Of a stretch of DNA of 64,000 bases, positions 18,487-26,572 are shown in pieces. Position 1 is the stretch's first letter, and every line of letters begins with the position of its first letter. The position numbers and the translations under genes are program-made. Under the pieces are notes generated by a model. It ran no database searches. It worked only from the letters and a program-made list of their open reading frames with translations, and was not told the DNA's origin. Origin of the DNA: Streptomyces nitrosporeus (GTDB lineage Bacteria; Actinomycetota; Actinomycetes; Streptomycetales; Streptomycetaceae); contig NZ_CP023702.1 of assembly GCF_008704555.1 (NCBI RefSeq), positions 5,184,001 to 5,248,000 of the forward strand. Reading direction: 5' to 3'.

Positions 18487-19128
18487 TCAGGGAGCGAGCA
18501 GCAGCACGTCCACGCGCTCCTTGGCGGCGGCGTAGCGCTTCGCCACGTCCTGCCAGTTGACGACCGCCCACATGGCGTCGATGAAGTCGACCTTCTGGTT
18601 CTTGTACTGCAGGTAGAAGGCGTGCTCCCAGGCGTCGAAGACCAGGATCGGGGTCGAGCCCTGGCCGACGTTGCCCTGGTGGTCGTAGACCTGCTCCACG
18701 ATCAGCTTCCCGCTGAGCGGCTCGTACGCCAGCACGCCCCAGCCCGAACCCTGGGTGGTCGCGGCGGCCTTGGTGAGCTGGGACTTGAAACCCGCGAAGG
18801 AGCCGAAGGACTCGGCGATCGCGTCGGCGAGGTCGCCCACACCGTCCGCGGCCAGCGGCTCGCCGCCGCCGTCACCGGTCATGTTGTGCCAGTAGACCGA
18901 GTGCAGGATGTGGCCGGAGAGGTGGAAGGCGAGGTTCTTCTGGAGACCGTTGACCGCTCCCCACGCCCCCTTGTCCCGGGCCTCCTCCAGCTGCTCCAGC
19001 GCGTCGTTGGCGCCCTTCACGTACGCGGCGTGGTGCTTGTCGTGGTGGAGCTCGACGATCTGCGGGTTGATGACCGGTTCGAGTGCCGCGTAATCGTAGG
19101 GAAGTTCGGGGAGCGTGTACGTGGCCAT
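18487..19128 (-). CDS. sodF: superoxide dismutase, Fe/Mn family (SodF type)
   Basis: 213 residues; dismutates superoxide in the cytosol. The metal ligands of the Fe/Mn family are all visible: His in the HHDKHH helix, His in HILHSVYWHN, and Asp and His in FDAWEHAFYLQY. Start ATG 19128 with GGAGGG nine bases upstream. A Nur-type inverted repeat overlaps the upstream promoter region. That pattern is known for S. coelicolor sodF, which nickel represses through Nur in favour of Ni-SOD. No Ni-SOD gene is in this window. Confidence 0.94.
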   Translation of the reverse strand: MATYTLPELPYDYAALEPVINPQIVELHHDKHHAAYVKGANDALEQLEEARDKGAWGAVNGLQKNLAFHLSGHILHSVYWHNMTGDGGGEPLAADGVGDLADAIAESFGSFAGFKSQLTKAAATTQGSGWGVLAYEPLSGKLIVEQVYDHQGNVGQGSTPILVFDAWEHAFYLQYKNQKVDFIDAMWAVVNWQDVAKRYAAAKERVDVLLLAP

Positions 19129-19162
19129 GGGTGCGAACCCTCCAACTGCTGGCTGGTTGTTA

Positions 19163-19179
19163 TTGCAACTCTTTCGCAA
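19163..19179 (-). promoter_or_regulatory. Nur (nickel-responsive Fur-family) operator of sodF
   Basis: TTGCAA-CTCTT-TCGCAA matches the Nur box TTGCAA-N5-TTGCAA at all but one base. It sits 35-51 nt upstream of the sodF ATG, over the likely -10 region. Confidence 0.7.
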
Positions 19180-19272
19180 ATGCAGGCTAGCAGGAGGAAG
19201 GTCGCGAAGTGATCAGCCGTCGGATCCGGGGCCGGGTGTCACACGGAGCACCGGGAAGGGAAGGAGTGAGCG

Positions 19273-19740
19273 ATGACGCACGTACGGGAGGGGCGGCCCG
19301 GCGAGGCCGCCGCACTGACCGCCCTGGCACTGCGGTCGAAGGCCCACTGGGGTTACGACGAGGAGTTCCTCGCCGCCTGCCGGGACGAACTGGCGATGGA
19401 ACCGGCCGAGGTGACGTCCCGTCGTACGGCGGTCGCGGAGCGGGACGGCCGGATCCTGGGGTTCGCCACGCTGGAGGGCCGGCCGCCCCGGGGCGCCGTC
19501 GGCATGATGTTCGTCGAACCGGACGCCCTCGGGCAGGGCGTGGGCCGCCTGCTGTTCTCCCGTACGGCGGCCGAGGCCCGAAGGCTCGGCTTCCGCACCC
19601 TCACCATCGACGCCGACCCGAACGCCGAGCCCTTCTACACGGCGATGGGCGCCGTACGCGTCGGAGCCGTCCCGTCCGGCTCGATCCCCGGCCGGGTACT
19701 GCCCCTGCTGGAACTCACCCTCGGCCGACAGCCGGGGTGA
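19273..19740 (+). CDS. GNAT-family N-acetyltransferase
   Basis: 155 residues, single GNAT domain. Acetyl-CoA-binding motif A reads GQGVGRLLF (Q/R-x-x-G-x-G/A) near residues 89-97, preceded by the beta-4 strand VGMMFVEPDALG; the beta-5 part is FRTLTIDADPNAEPFY with GA-V-R following. Start ATG 19273 has GGAG six bases upstream. Substrate unknown. Its last 26 nt overlap the 3' end of the convergently transcribed MFS gene, so antisense pairing between the two transcript ends is expected. Confidence 0.85.
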   Translation: MTHVREGRPGEAAALTALALRSKAHWGYDEEFLAACRDELAMEPAEVTSRRTAVAERDGRILGFATLEGRPPRGAVGMMFVEPDALGQGVGRLLFSRTAAEARRLGFRTLTIDADPNAEPFYTAMGAVRVGAVPSGSIPGRVLPLLELTLGRQPG

Positions 19741-20902
19741 GGGCCGTCCCGTCGCGCCGCAGCCCCGGGGCGAGCGCCAGGGTGACCACGGCCGAGGCCG
19801 CCGCCATCACGGCGATCGCCGTCCCGGCCGGCACCCACTGGGCCACGGCGCCCGCGAGCGCGGCCGCCGCGCCCTGCGCCGTGAGCATCCCGCAGGAGTG
19901 CAGGCCGAGGGCCTGCCCCGTCATCGCCCGCGGGGTCAGGGCCAGCAGGCGCTCCTGGAGCAGCAGGCTCGCCGAGAAACCGGTGGAGGCCGCGGCGGCC
20001 AGGACGAGGGCCCAGGGCAGGCCGGGCCGCAGCGCGAAGAGCAGATAGGGAGCGGCCAGCAGCAGGAGCAGCCGGACGGGCGCGGTCCCGCCCCGGGCGG
20101 GCGGGAACCGCCCCACCAGCGTGTCCCCGGCGAGCATCCCCAGCGCCGCGCAGGCGAACAGCAGCCCCGCCCGGTCCGGGCGGTAGGGGACGAAGAGCGA
20201 CTCGCAGCCGACCACCAGCCCGTTGGGCAGCCAGAGCGAGAGGTAGACGCGCCTGCGGGGCGCCGACGACCAGAGCAGCCTGTTCGTCCGCCAGGTCTCA
20301 CCCACCGACGGCCGCCCCGTGGCCCTGGCCGGCCGCCGGGTCAGGCACCCCCGGAGCACCGCCGCGCCGGCGAGGTGGAGGCCCGCCGCCACCAGCAGCG
20401 CGCCGCGCGGCGAGACCGCGGCCACCAGGGCGGCACCGGCGGCGTACCCCGCGATCTGGGTCACCCCCGAGCACATGTTGAGCACCGAACGCCCCAGCAG
20501 ATAGGCGTCCTCCGGCAGGACCTCGGCGAGCAGCCCGTACCGCACCCCGCCGGTCACCGCCGCGACGAGGCCCTGGCCGAGGAGCACCGCGAACAGCGCG
20601 GGCAGCGGCAGGCCGGGAAGGGCGAGGAGCGCGGTGGCGAGGCCGAGGGCGAGGGCCGAACCGGTCAGCGCGGCACGGGGCGGCAGCCGGTCCGCCGCCG
20701 ACATCAGCAGGACCGCGCCGAGGAGTTGGGTGAGGGAGGAGCCGAACATCGACAGGGTGGACAGCAGCGGCGACCCGGTCGCGGCGAACACCATGACGCC
20801 GAGAGCCGGTCCGCTCGTGGTGGCGGCCCCACCTTGGAGGACATCAGCGGTGAAAAGGGCGCGGAAGTGGGGTATTCGGAACACATCGCGGTAAGCGGGC
20901 AC
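19715..20902 (-). CDS. MFS transporter
   Basis: 395 residues, about 12 hydrophobic helices in two halves joined by a basic loop (LTRRPARATGRPSVGETWR). The nearest pattern is the MFS-3/MDR-type group of actinobacterial efflux carriers. The start is GTG 20902 (first residues MPAYRDVFRIPHF); GAGACT seven bases upstream could be a leaderless -10 box, since there is no Shine-Dalgarno sequence. It is divergent from an ArsR-type regulator 60 nt away, the usual layout of a locally controlled exporter. Substrate unknown. Confidence 0.8.
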   Translation of the reverse strand: MPAYRDVFRIPHFRALFTADVLQGGAATTSGPALGVMVFAATGSPLLSTLSMFGSSLTQLLGAVLLMSAADRLPPRAALTGSALALGLATALLALPGLPLPALFAVLLGQGLVAAVTGGVRYGLLAEVLPEDAYLLGRSVLNMCSGVTQIAGYAAGAALVAAVSPRGALLVAAGLHLAGAAVLRGCLTRRPARATGRPSVGETWRTNRLLWSSAPRRRVYLSLWLPNGLVVGCESLFVPYRPDRAGLLFACAALGMLAGDTLVGRFPPARGGTAPVRLLLLLAAPYLLFALRPGLPWALVLAAAASTGFSASLLLQERLLALTPRAMTGQALGLHSCGMLTAQGAAAALAGAVAQWVPAGTAIAVMAAASAVVTLALAPGLRRDGTALTPAVGRG

Positions 20903-20941
20903 GGTGCGGAGTCTCTGCCGGGCGGCCGCGGGACCGTTACT

Positions 20942-20961
20942 GTTTCGCGGGGAGGCGAAAC
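20942..20961. promoter_or_regulatory. inverted repeat in the MFS/ArsR intergenic region, candidate operator
   Basis: GTTTCGC-GGGGAG-GCGAAAC is a perfect 7-bp inverted repeat lying immediately before the ArsR-type gene. Its centre and right arm contain that gene's GGGGAGG ribosome-binding site. Confidence 0.4.
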
Positions 20962-20962
20962 C

Positions 20963-22003
20963 ATGGGCTGGTGGCAGATCAACGCGGACACCCTCGCGGG
21001 GAGCCGCTTCCTGGTGTCGGAGCTGATCGAGACGGTCGCCACCCTCCAGGCCCTGGAGTGCGGCACCGCCACCCACCCCGCCGAACGCGCCTGGTTCGAC
21101 ACCTACCGGCCCGCCTACCGGGAGCGCCTCGCCGCCGACCCGGTCACCGCCCAGCTCGTGGAGACCGGCCTCGGCGGCCTCTGGAACGCGGACTTCCTCA
21201 CCCCCACCCCCACCGGGAACACCACCCTCGCCCAGGACCTGGACCGGGTGCGGCGGACCCGCCCCGGTCAGGCGCGCGCCGACCTGGAGGTGTCCAGAGG
21301 CGGCCCGCTGCCGCCCTCACTGCACCGCGAGGACCTGCCCGGGAGGGCGGCCGACCTGCTCGCGTGGGTGTGGGAGCACATCGTGGGCCCCGACTGGCCG
21401 CGCCGCCGGGGGATCCTGGAGGCGGACATCGTCGCGCGGACCGGACAGCTCGGCCAGGGCGGCTGGGCCGCCGCCCTGGACACGCTGAACCCCGGCGTGC
21501 GCTGGCTCGGCGGCAGCCGCCTCCAGGTCAACCCGCGCGACTACCCGCCGCGTGAACTCACCGGTGCGGCCCTGGTGTTCGTGCCGGTCACCCCCCGCCA
21601 GGGCTGGGTGTCCTGGGACGCGGAGGAGCTGCGCTACGCCGTGGTCTACCGCAGTTCCGGGGTGCTGTCCGACGCGGACCGCCCCCTGGTGCCGGACAGC
21701 CTCGGACGGCTGCTGGGTCCGGCCCGTGCCGGGGTCCTGATGCTGCTCGACACCCCCAGGAGCACGACCCGCCTGGTCGCGCTGACCGGCCAGGGGCTGG
21801 GCTCGGTGGGCCGCCACCTGAAGGTGCTGCTGGACGCGGGGCTGGCCGCGCGGCGCCGGTCGGGCCGGTCGGTGCTCTACTTCCGCACGGAGGCCGGCGA
21901 GGTGCTCGTACGGGCCCAGGAGCGGGCGGGGGTCCCGGCCGCCTCCCAGGAACGGGCAGGGGTCCCGGCCGCCGCCCCGGAGGGCCCCCGGGGGACCGGC
22001 TGA
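20963..22003 (+). CDS. ArsR-like winged-helix regulator (DUF5937-type)
   Basis: 346 residues. The N-terminal about 230 residues are a domain found in front of ArsR-type helix-turn-helix domains in actinomycetes (DUF5937 in my recollection). The winged helix is at about residues 250-315: MLLDTPRSTTRLVALTG is followed by GSVGRHLKVLLDAG, the recognition helix. The C-terminal tail contains a perfect protein-level direct repeat (QERAGVPAA twice). Start ATG 20963 with GGGGAGG seven bases upstream. Divergent to the MFS gene, so it is probably the exporter's repressor; the inducer is unknown. Confidence 0.8.
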   Translation: MGWWQINADTLAGSRFLVSELIETVATLQALECGTATHPAERAWFDTYRPAYRERLAADPVTAQLVETGLGGLWNADFLTPTPTGNTTLAQDLDRVRRTRPGQARADLEVSRGGPLPPSLHREDLPGRAADLLAWVWEHIVGPDWPRRRGILEADIVARTGQLGQGGWAAALDTLNPGVRWLGGSRLQVNPRDYPPRELTGAALVFVPVTPRQGWVSWDAEELRYAVVYRSSGVLSDADRPLVPDSLGRLLGPARAGVLMLLDTPRSTTRLVALTGQGLGSVGRHLKVLLDAGLAARRRSGRSVLYFRTEAGEVLVRAQERAGVPAASQERAGVPAAAPEGPRGTG

Positions 22004-22028
22004 GCGGCCCGGCACCGCCGGGCGGGTG

Positions 22029-22667
22029 TCACGGGGCCGCCGCCTCCAGCTCGTCCACGCTGCCCGACATGACGGTACGGATGTGCGCGGTGAGGTGCTC
22101 GGCCGGCCAGTCCCACCAGGCGACGGCCAGCAGCCGGGCGACGTCCGCGTCGGAGTACCGCATACGGATCGGCGCCGCCGGATTTCCGCCGACGACGCAG
22201 TAGTCCGGGACGTCCCGGGTGACCACCGCGCCGGCCGCGACGATCGCCCCGTTGCCGATGCGGACGCCCGGCATCACGGTCGCCCCGTTGCCCAGCCACA
22301 CGTCATGGCCCACCACGGTGTCGCCCCGCGAGGGCAGCGAGGCCAGCAGGTCCGCGTGGTCCGCCCACGAACCGCCCAGCATGGGGAAGGGGAAGGTGGA
22401 GGGGCCGTCCATACGGTGGTTGGCGCCGTTCATCAGGAACCGCACCCCGGTCGCCAGCGCGCAGAACCTGCCGATGACCAGCTTCTCCGGCCCGTAGTGG
22501 TAGAGCACGTTCCGGGTCTCGAAGGCGGTCGCGTCGTCGGGGTCGTCGTAGTAGGAGTACTCGCCCACCTCGATGAGAGGGGACGTCACCAGCGGTTTCA
22601 GCTGTACCACCCGGGGCTGGCCGGTCATCGGGTGCAGCGCGGTGGGGTCGGCGGGGACGGGATCCAT
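22029..22667 (-). CDS. CatB/Vat-type xenobiotic acetyltransferase
   Basis: 212 residues, left-handed beta-helix acyltransferase. Hexapeptide repeats run through about residues 105-165 (for example WLGNGATVMPGVRIGNGAIV). The active-site His is His84 in NGANHRMDG, the motif shared by CatB chloramphenicol and Vat streptogramin acetyltransferases. The N-terminal EVGEYSYY segment and C-terminal WWDWP motif are also typical of this family. ATG 22667 follows a GGGTGG-like ribosome-binding site. Many family members have no known drug substrate, so resistance is not demonstrated. Confidence 0.88.
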   Translation of the reverse strand: MDPVPADPTALHPMTGQPRVVQLKPLVTSPLIEVGEYSYYDDPDDATAFETRNVLYHYGPEKLVIGRFCALATGVRFLMNGANHRMDGPSTFPFPMLGGSWADHADLLASLPSRGDTVVGHDVWLGNGATVMPGVRIGNGAIVAAGAVVTRDVPDYCVVGGNPAAPIRMRYSDADVARLLAVAWWDWPAEHLTAHIRTVMSGSVDELEAAAP

Positions 22668-22740
22668 GCCGCCACCCTGCCAAGGGCGGCCGGGCGGCGG
22701 CCAGCCGTTTTCGGTCCCGGGCCTTTTGGGCCGGCCGTTC

Positions 22741-24216
22741 TCAGTCCCGGACCGCCCGCTCCGCCTCTCCGGCCCGCTCCGCCCGTCCGGCCCGCCTCTG
22801 CCGCACCAGACCGGTCGCGATCAGTACCACGGTCAGCGCGCCGGTCGCCATCAGCTGGTCGCGGGTGTCCGGCTGTCCCAGCATCAGGACGAAGATGCCC
22901 GCCATGGCCAGCAGCGCCAGGACGGTCAGCCAGGGGAAGAGCCACATCCGGACGACCAGCCTCCCGGGCGCCTCGCGCTCCAGCCGGCCGCGCAGGACCA
23001 GCTGGGAGACGGCGATGAAGATCCAGACGACCAGGATCACCGCGCCGATCATGTTGAGCAGCCACGGGAACACGTCGTCGGGCCGCCAGTAGCTGAGCAG
23101 CACGCAGAGGAAGCCGAAGACCGAGGAGCACAGCACCGCGGTGCGCGGGACCCCCGAGGTGACCCGGCCGAGCCGCTTCGGGCCCTGGCCGCGCGCGACG
23201 AGGGAGCAGGCCATGCGTGAGGCACCGTAGATGTTGGCGTTCATCGCGGAGAGCAGGGCGACCAGGATGACCACGTTCATGATCTCCGCGGCGCCGCCGA
23301 TGCCGAGGTGGTCGAGCATCGCGTAGAACGGGCCGACCTCGGCGACCTGGGGGTCGTCCCACGGCACCAGGGTGACGACGACCGCCATCGAGCCGACGTA
23401 GAAGACCGCGATCCGCCACATCGCCGTACGCACCGCCCCCGCGACGCCCTTCACCGGGTTCTCGGACTCGGCCGCCGCGATGGTGACCGTCTCCAGGCCG
23501 CCGTACGCGAAGACGGAGGCGAGCAGCCCGATGATGAAGCCCTCCGAACCGTTCGGCAGGAACCCGCCGTCCCCGGTCAGGTTGGAGGTGCCGGGGGCGT
23601 CCGTGCCCGGCAGCACACCGAGGATCGCGAGCACACCGAGGACCAGGAACAGGGTGATCGCGATCACCTTGAGCGCGGCGAACCAGAACTCGAACTCACC
23701 GAAGTTCTTCACGGCCGCGAGGTTCGTGCCGAGGAAGACCACCATGAACAGGGCCACCCAGGCCCACTCCGGCGTACCGGGCAGCCACCCCGTGACGATC
23801 TGCGCGGCCCCGATGCCCTCCAGCCCCACGGCCACGCAGAGCAGCACCCAGAACGCCCACCCCGCGGTGAACCCGGCCCACGGGCCGATCGCCCGCTCGG
23901 CGTGGACCGAGAAGGAGCCGGAGGCCGGGTTGGCCGCCGACATCTCGCCGAGCATCCGCATCACGAACATCACCAGCAGCCCGGAGATCCCGTAGGCGAT
24001 GACGATCGAGGGGCCCGCAGCGGCGATACCGGCGCCGGAGCCGACGAACAGCCCCGCCCCGATGACACCTCCCAGCGCGATCATCGACAGATGGCGCTGT
24101 TTGAGGCCCTGGGTGAGCGCGGAATCGGGGGAGGGGGTGACGGCGTCCGTGGGGGGCGGCGCGGAGGTCCGGGACATCGACGGGCTCTGTTCACTGGTCG
24201 GGACACTGACGGCCAC
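22741..24216 (-). CDS. amino-acid permease, AAT/APC family
   Basis: 491 residues, 12 predicted membrane helices. The first helix carries the APC signature GGVIGAGLFVGSGAGIAAAGP (unwound GAG-x-F region), preceded by LKQRHLSMIALGG; the EFEFWFAALKV loop is typical of the AAT subfamily (GabP, AroP, ProY). The C-terminus is a short Ala/Glu/Arg repeat (RAGRAERAGEAERA). GTG 24216 is the longest start; ATG 24177 (MSRTSAPPP) is possible and neither has a good Shine-Dalgarno sequence. A related permease lies at 27643-29103. Substrate not deducible. Confidence 0.86.
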   Translation of the reverse strand: MAVSVPTSEQSPSMSRTSAPPPTDAVTPSPDSALTQGLKQRHLSMIALGGVIGAGLFVGSGAGIAAAGPSIVIAYGISGLLVMFVMRMLGEMSAANPASGSFSVHAERAIGPWAGFTAGWAFWVLLCVAVGLEGIGAAQIVTGWLPGTPEWAWVALFMVVFLGTNLAAVKNFGEFEFWFAALKVIAITLFLVLGVLAILGVLPGTDAPGTSNLTGDGGFLPNGSEGFIIGLLASVFAYGGLETVTIAAAESENPVKGVAGAVRTAMWRIAVFYVGSMAVVVTLVPWDDPQVAEVGPFYAMLDHLGIGGAAEIMNVVILVALLSAMNANIYGASRMACSLVARGQGPKRLGRVTSGVPRTAVLCSSVFGFLCVLLSYWRPDDVFPWLLNMIGAVILVVWIFIAVSQLVLRGRLEREAPGRLVVRMWLFPWLTVLALLAMAGIFVLMLGQPDTRDQLMATGALTVVLIATGLVRQRRAGRAERAGEAERAVRD

Positions 24217-24551
24217 AGTCTGGAGGCCGACCGCTCACAAGGAAGAGGTATCCGCTATACGGTCACCGGCCTCACACATGGCGCACACCCGCGCACGCTC
24301 TCCACGCCGTCCGCGATTATGGGGACTCGACAGACCACGCCGACGTATCCTTCCCCGCACCGTGGTGGCCACTCCCCACTGTCACCAGCGTGACCAGCGT
24401 CACGCCTCCGGACGGTTGAGTTCCGGGTTTTGTATGAACCCCACCAACCCCTCAACGGCCGCTTTGTCGGCGGCTGATGGTGATCGAGCGATATTCCGTC
24501 AGCTAACGTCACCATCAGTCCGTCCTGCCGACCCTCACCCGCGGAGTCCCG
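24217..24551. other. intergenic region between the permease and bioY, with repeats
   Basis: 335 nt, less G+C-rich than its flanks and without coding potential. It holds three alternating half-sites GTCAC-CAGC-GTGAC-CAGC-GTCAC (24381-24403) and a 10-bp inverted repeat around the bioY promoter region. I recognise no riboswitch. Confidence 0.6.
24474..24518 (+). promoter_or_regulatory. 10-bp inverted repeat upstream of bioY
   Basis: CTGATGGTGA (24474-24483) and TCACCATCAG (24509-24518) are perfect inverted copies separated by 25 nt. The loop contains the -10-like sequences GATATT (24490-24495) and TAACGT (from 24504). It ends 33 nt before the bioY start. It is either an operator pair or a leader hairpin. 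Confidence 0.4.
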
Positions 24552-25145
24552 ATGAGCACTGCTGCCGCCCCCGCCCGTTCCGGAGCGGTCCTCGCCGACC
24601 TGCTGCCCGCAGCCCGGCACCGCTACGCGGTGGACACCGCGCTCGTCGCCGGAGGCGCCGTCCTCACCGGCATCGCCGCCCAGATAGCCGTGCCGGTCCC
24701 CGGCTCCCCGGTCCCCGTCACCGGCCAGACCTTCGCCGCGCTGCTCATCGGCACCGCGCTCGGCGCCCGCCGCGGCTTCCTCTCCCTCGCGCTGTACGCG
24801 CTGGTCGGCATGGCGGGCATGCCGTGGTTCTCCGAGGGCACCTCCGGCCCCGGCGGCGCCTCCTTCGGCTACGTCCTCGGCATGCTGCTCGCCGCCACCG
24901 TCGTCGGCGGCCTCGCCCGCCGGGGCGGCGACCGCTCCGTGCTGCGCACCGCGGGCACCATGGCCGTGGGCTCCCTGGTCATCTACGCGGTCGGCGTGCC
25001 GTACCTGGCGCTGTCCACCGGGATGTCGATGAGCGCCGCTGTCGCCGCCGGCCTGGTGCCCTTCCTCATCGGGGACGCCCTGAAGGCCGCCCTGGCCATG
25101 GGCGCCCTGCCTGCCTCCTGGAAGCTCCTCGGCCGCCGCGGCTGA
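24552..25145 (+). CDS. bioY: biotin transporter S component
   Basis: 197 residues, six hydrophobic segments. The BioY signature is present in order: IAAQIAVPVPGSPVPVTGQTFA at residues 39-60, GALGA-like TALGARRGFLSLALY, and GMPWFSEGTSGPGG...TFGYVLG-like segment at about 93-115. It is the membrane-embedded biotin-binding (S) subunit of an ECF transporter. No bioM/bioN (A and T components) are adjacent, so it acts alone or shares an energising module encoded elsewhere. ATG 24552 follows GCGGAG by five bases. Confidence 0.93.
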   Translation: MSTAAAPARSGAVLADLLPAARHRYAVDTALVAGGAVLTGIAAQIAVPVPGSPVPVTGQTFAALLIGTALGARRGFLSLALYALVGMAGMPWFSEGTSGPGGASFGYVLGMLLAATVVGGLARRGGDRSVLRTAGTMAVGSLVIYAVGVPYLALSTGMSMSAAVAAGLVPFLIGDALKAALAMGALPASWKLLGRRG

Positions 25146-25162
25146 CACCGCGCCCGCCACGA

Positions 25163-25207
25163 AGAAGGCTCCCCGGACCGCGTACCACGCGGACCGGGGA
25201 GCCTTCT
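25163..25207. terminator. long hairpin terminator after bioY
   Basis: AGAAGGCTCCCCGG (25163-25176) pairs perfectly with CCGGGGAGCCTTCT (25194-25207); the loop folds further as CCGCGT-ACC-ACGCGG. Confidence 0.75.
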
Positions 25208-25222
25208 CGCACGCCAGGGCCC

Positions 25223-25336
25223 CTACGGGACGTGCCGCACGAACGCCAGGGCGAGCACGAAGCCGCACGATCCGGCGATCAGGCAGATGAGCAGCGGCCC
25301 GGCACAGCGGCCGGCGACGCGGACGGCGTGCCTCAC
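25223..25336 (-). CDS. 37-residue single-span membrane peptide
   Basis: GTG 25336 overlaps the stop of the upstream gene as GTGA, so the two would be translationally coupled. The peptide has a basic N-terminus (MRHAVRVAGRCAG), one hydrophobic span (residues about 14-32) and a short tail. I do not recognise it. The overlap and the clean membrane profile are the only support. Confidence 0.4.
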   Translation of the reverse strand: MRHAVRVAGRCAGPLLICLIAGSCGFVLALAFVRHVP

Positions 25337-25608
25337 GCCACCGGCCCGGGTGCGGCGCACGCCTCGGTCACGGGTTCCCGGACGCGCGCGTCCAGCGCGA
25401 GGTTCAGCTCGTCCACGAGGTCGATCGCCTCGTCCACTCCCAGCCGCAGGCACACGGCGCCCCGCACATGTCCGTTGAACGTGACCAGCAGCGGCAGATC
25501 GAAGCTGGTGTCCTGCTTCCGTACCTCGATGACCCGCATGACGGGACGGCCGGGGATGCGCTCGACCTGCCAGCCGTCCTTGAGGTCGTAATGCGGTGGT
25601 GCGCCCAT
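25333..25608 (-). CDS. hypothetical protein (91 aa)
   Basis: 91 residues, soluble, acidic C-terminal half with a helical leucine-rich stretch (DEAIDLVDELNLALDARV). ATG 25608 has GGAAGG eight bases upstream. It is divergent from the XRE-type regulator with a 115-nt shared promoter region. Small divergent genes commonly accompany WhiJ-like XRE/DUF397 modules in Streptomyces, so it may be a target of that regulator (inference). No family recognised. Confidence 0.6.
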   Translation of the reverse strand: MGAPPHYDLKDGWQVERIPGRPVMRVIEVRKQDTSFDLPLLVTFNGHVRGAVCLRLGVDEAIDLVDELNLALDARVREPVTEACAAPGPVA

Positions 25609-25667
25609 GGTTCTTACCTTCCGTGACGGGTTCTTCTCTTTCCGCTACGAGCATCGGCGCCGCTGGC

Positions 25668-25673
25668 TAGGCT
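25668..25673 (+). promoter_or_regulatory. -10 box of the XRE-type gene
   Basis: TAGGCT, about 50 nt before ATG 25724; a leader with AGGAG follows. The decayed second copy near 27180 keeps the neighbouring leader sequence. Confidence 0.35.
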
Positions 25674-25723
25674 CGGAAGAGGGACGGCGTAGCCCTGTCC
25701 CCACAGGACACAGGAGAGTGGGA

Positions 25724-26572
25724 ATGCCCAAACGCAGGTCCGATTCAGGCGGGGAGGCGTCCGCCCGGAGGATGTTGCACGAGACCTTGGGGCGGCTGCG
25801 GGAGCGGTCGGGACTGTCGCTGGAGGAACTGCACGGCGAGACGACCTACGACCGGTCGTATCTGCACAAGCTGGAGACCGGCGCGCGGCTGGGCTCGCCG
25901 GAGGTCATGGCGGCGCTCGACAAGGTGTACGGCACGGGGAATCAGCTGCAACAGCTCTGGGAGCTGGCCCGCGACGACGCCTTCGGCAGCCGGTACCAGC
26001 GGTTCATGCAGCTGGAGCGGGAGGCGACGGTCCAGTACAAGTACGCGTGCAGCACGATTCCCGGTCTGCTCCAGACCCAGGCGTATGCGACCGAGGTTCT
26101 GGGGCATGCGCGGCCACGGGACGCGACGGAACTGCAGGAGGACGTAGCCGCACGGATGAGCCGTCAGTCCGTCCTCGACGGTGAAGACGTTCCGTACTTC
26201 CGGGCAGTACTCGACGAAGCGGTGTTCCGGCGGGCGGCATCGCAACCCGCCGTATGGCTGGAACAGTTGGAGACGCTCCTGGAGTGGCAGAAGCGGCCGA
26301 ACGTCACGCTTCAGGCTTTGCCCTTCTCAGCAGGTCTGCACGATCTGATGGGCGGCTCGCTGACGGTCCTCTGGCTGGCCAACGGCAAGGCCGTCTCCTA
26401 TCTGGAGGGCAGCAAGTCCGGCGAACTGATCGAGGAACCGGGACGCGTCGAAGAGCTGCGTCTGTCCTACGATTTGCTGCGAGACAAGGCGCTTTCCCCG
26501 GAGCGGACGACCGAGTTCATCCAGCAGCTGATCAAGGAGATCCGAACATGCGATCCCGCCGACCCGACCTGA
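25724..26572 (+). CDS. XRE-family regulator with DUF5753 domain (WhiJ-like)
   Basis: 282 residues. Residues about 17-72 form the XRE helix-turn-helix (LRERSGLSLEELHGETTYDRSYLHKLETGARL). The DUF5753 effector domain follows, with the typical IPGLLQTQAYA and EDVPYFRAVLDEAVFRR motifs. ATG 25724 is seven bases after AGGAG. The DUF397 gene begins inside its 3' end (25-nt overlap), the usual pairing for WhiJ-like developmental regulators and small acidic DUF397 proteins. DNA target and signal unknown. Confidence 0.9.
   Translation: MPKRRSDSGGEASARRMLHETLGRLRERSGLSLEELHGETTYDRSYLHKLETGARLGSPEVMAALDKVYGTGNQLQQLWELARDDAFGSRYQRFMQLEREATVQYKYACSTIPGLLQTQAYATEVLGHARPRDATELQEDVAARMSRQSVLDGEDVPYFRAVLDEAVFRRAASQPAVWLEQLETLLEWQKRPNVTLQALPFSAGLHDLMGGSLTVLWLANGKAVSYLEGSKSGELIEEPGRVEELRLSYDLLRDKALSPERTTEFIQQLIKEIRTCDPADPT

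Noticed and set aside
22029..22667. Dedicated antibiotic-resistance gene
   Set aside because: It has the CatB/Vat fold and active-site His, but many homologues are not resistance enzymes and nothing nearby (target or biosynthetic genes) supports a drug substrate.
24217..24551. Riboswitch upstream of bioY
   Set aside because: No conserved core of any riboswitch class I know can be read here; the repeats are better described as possible operators.
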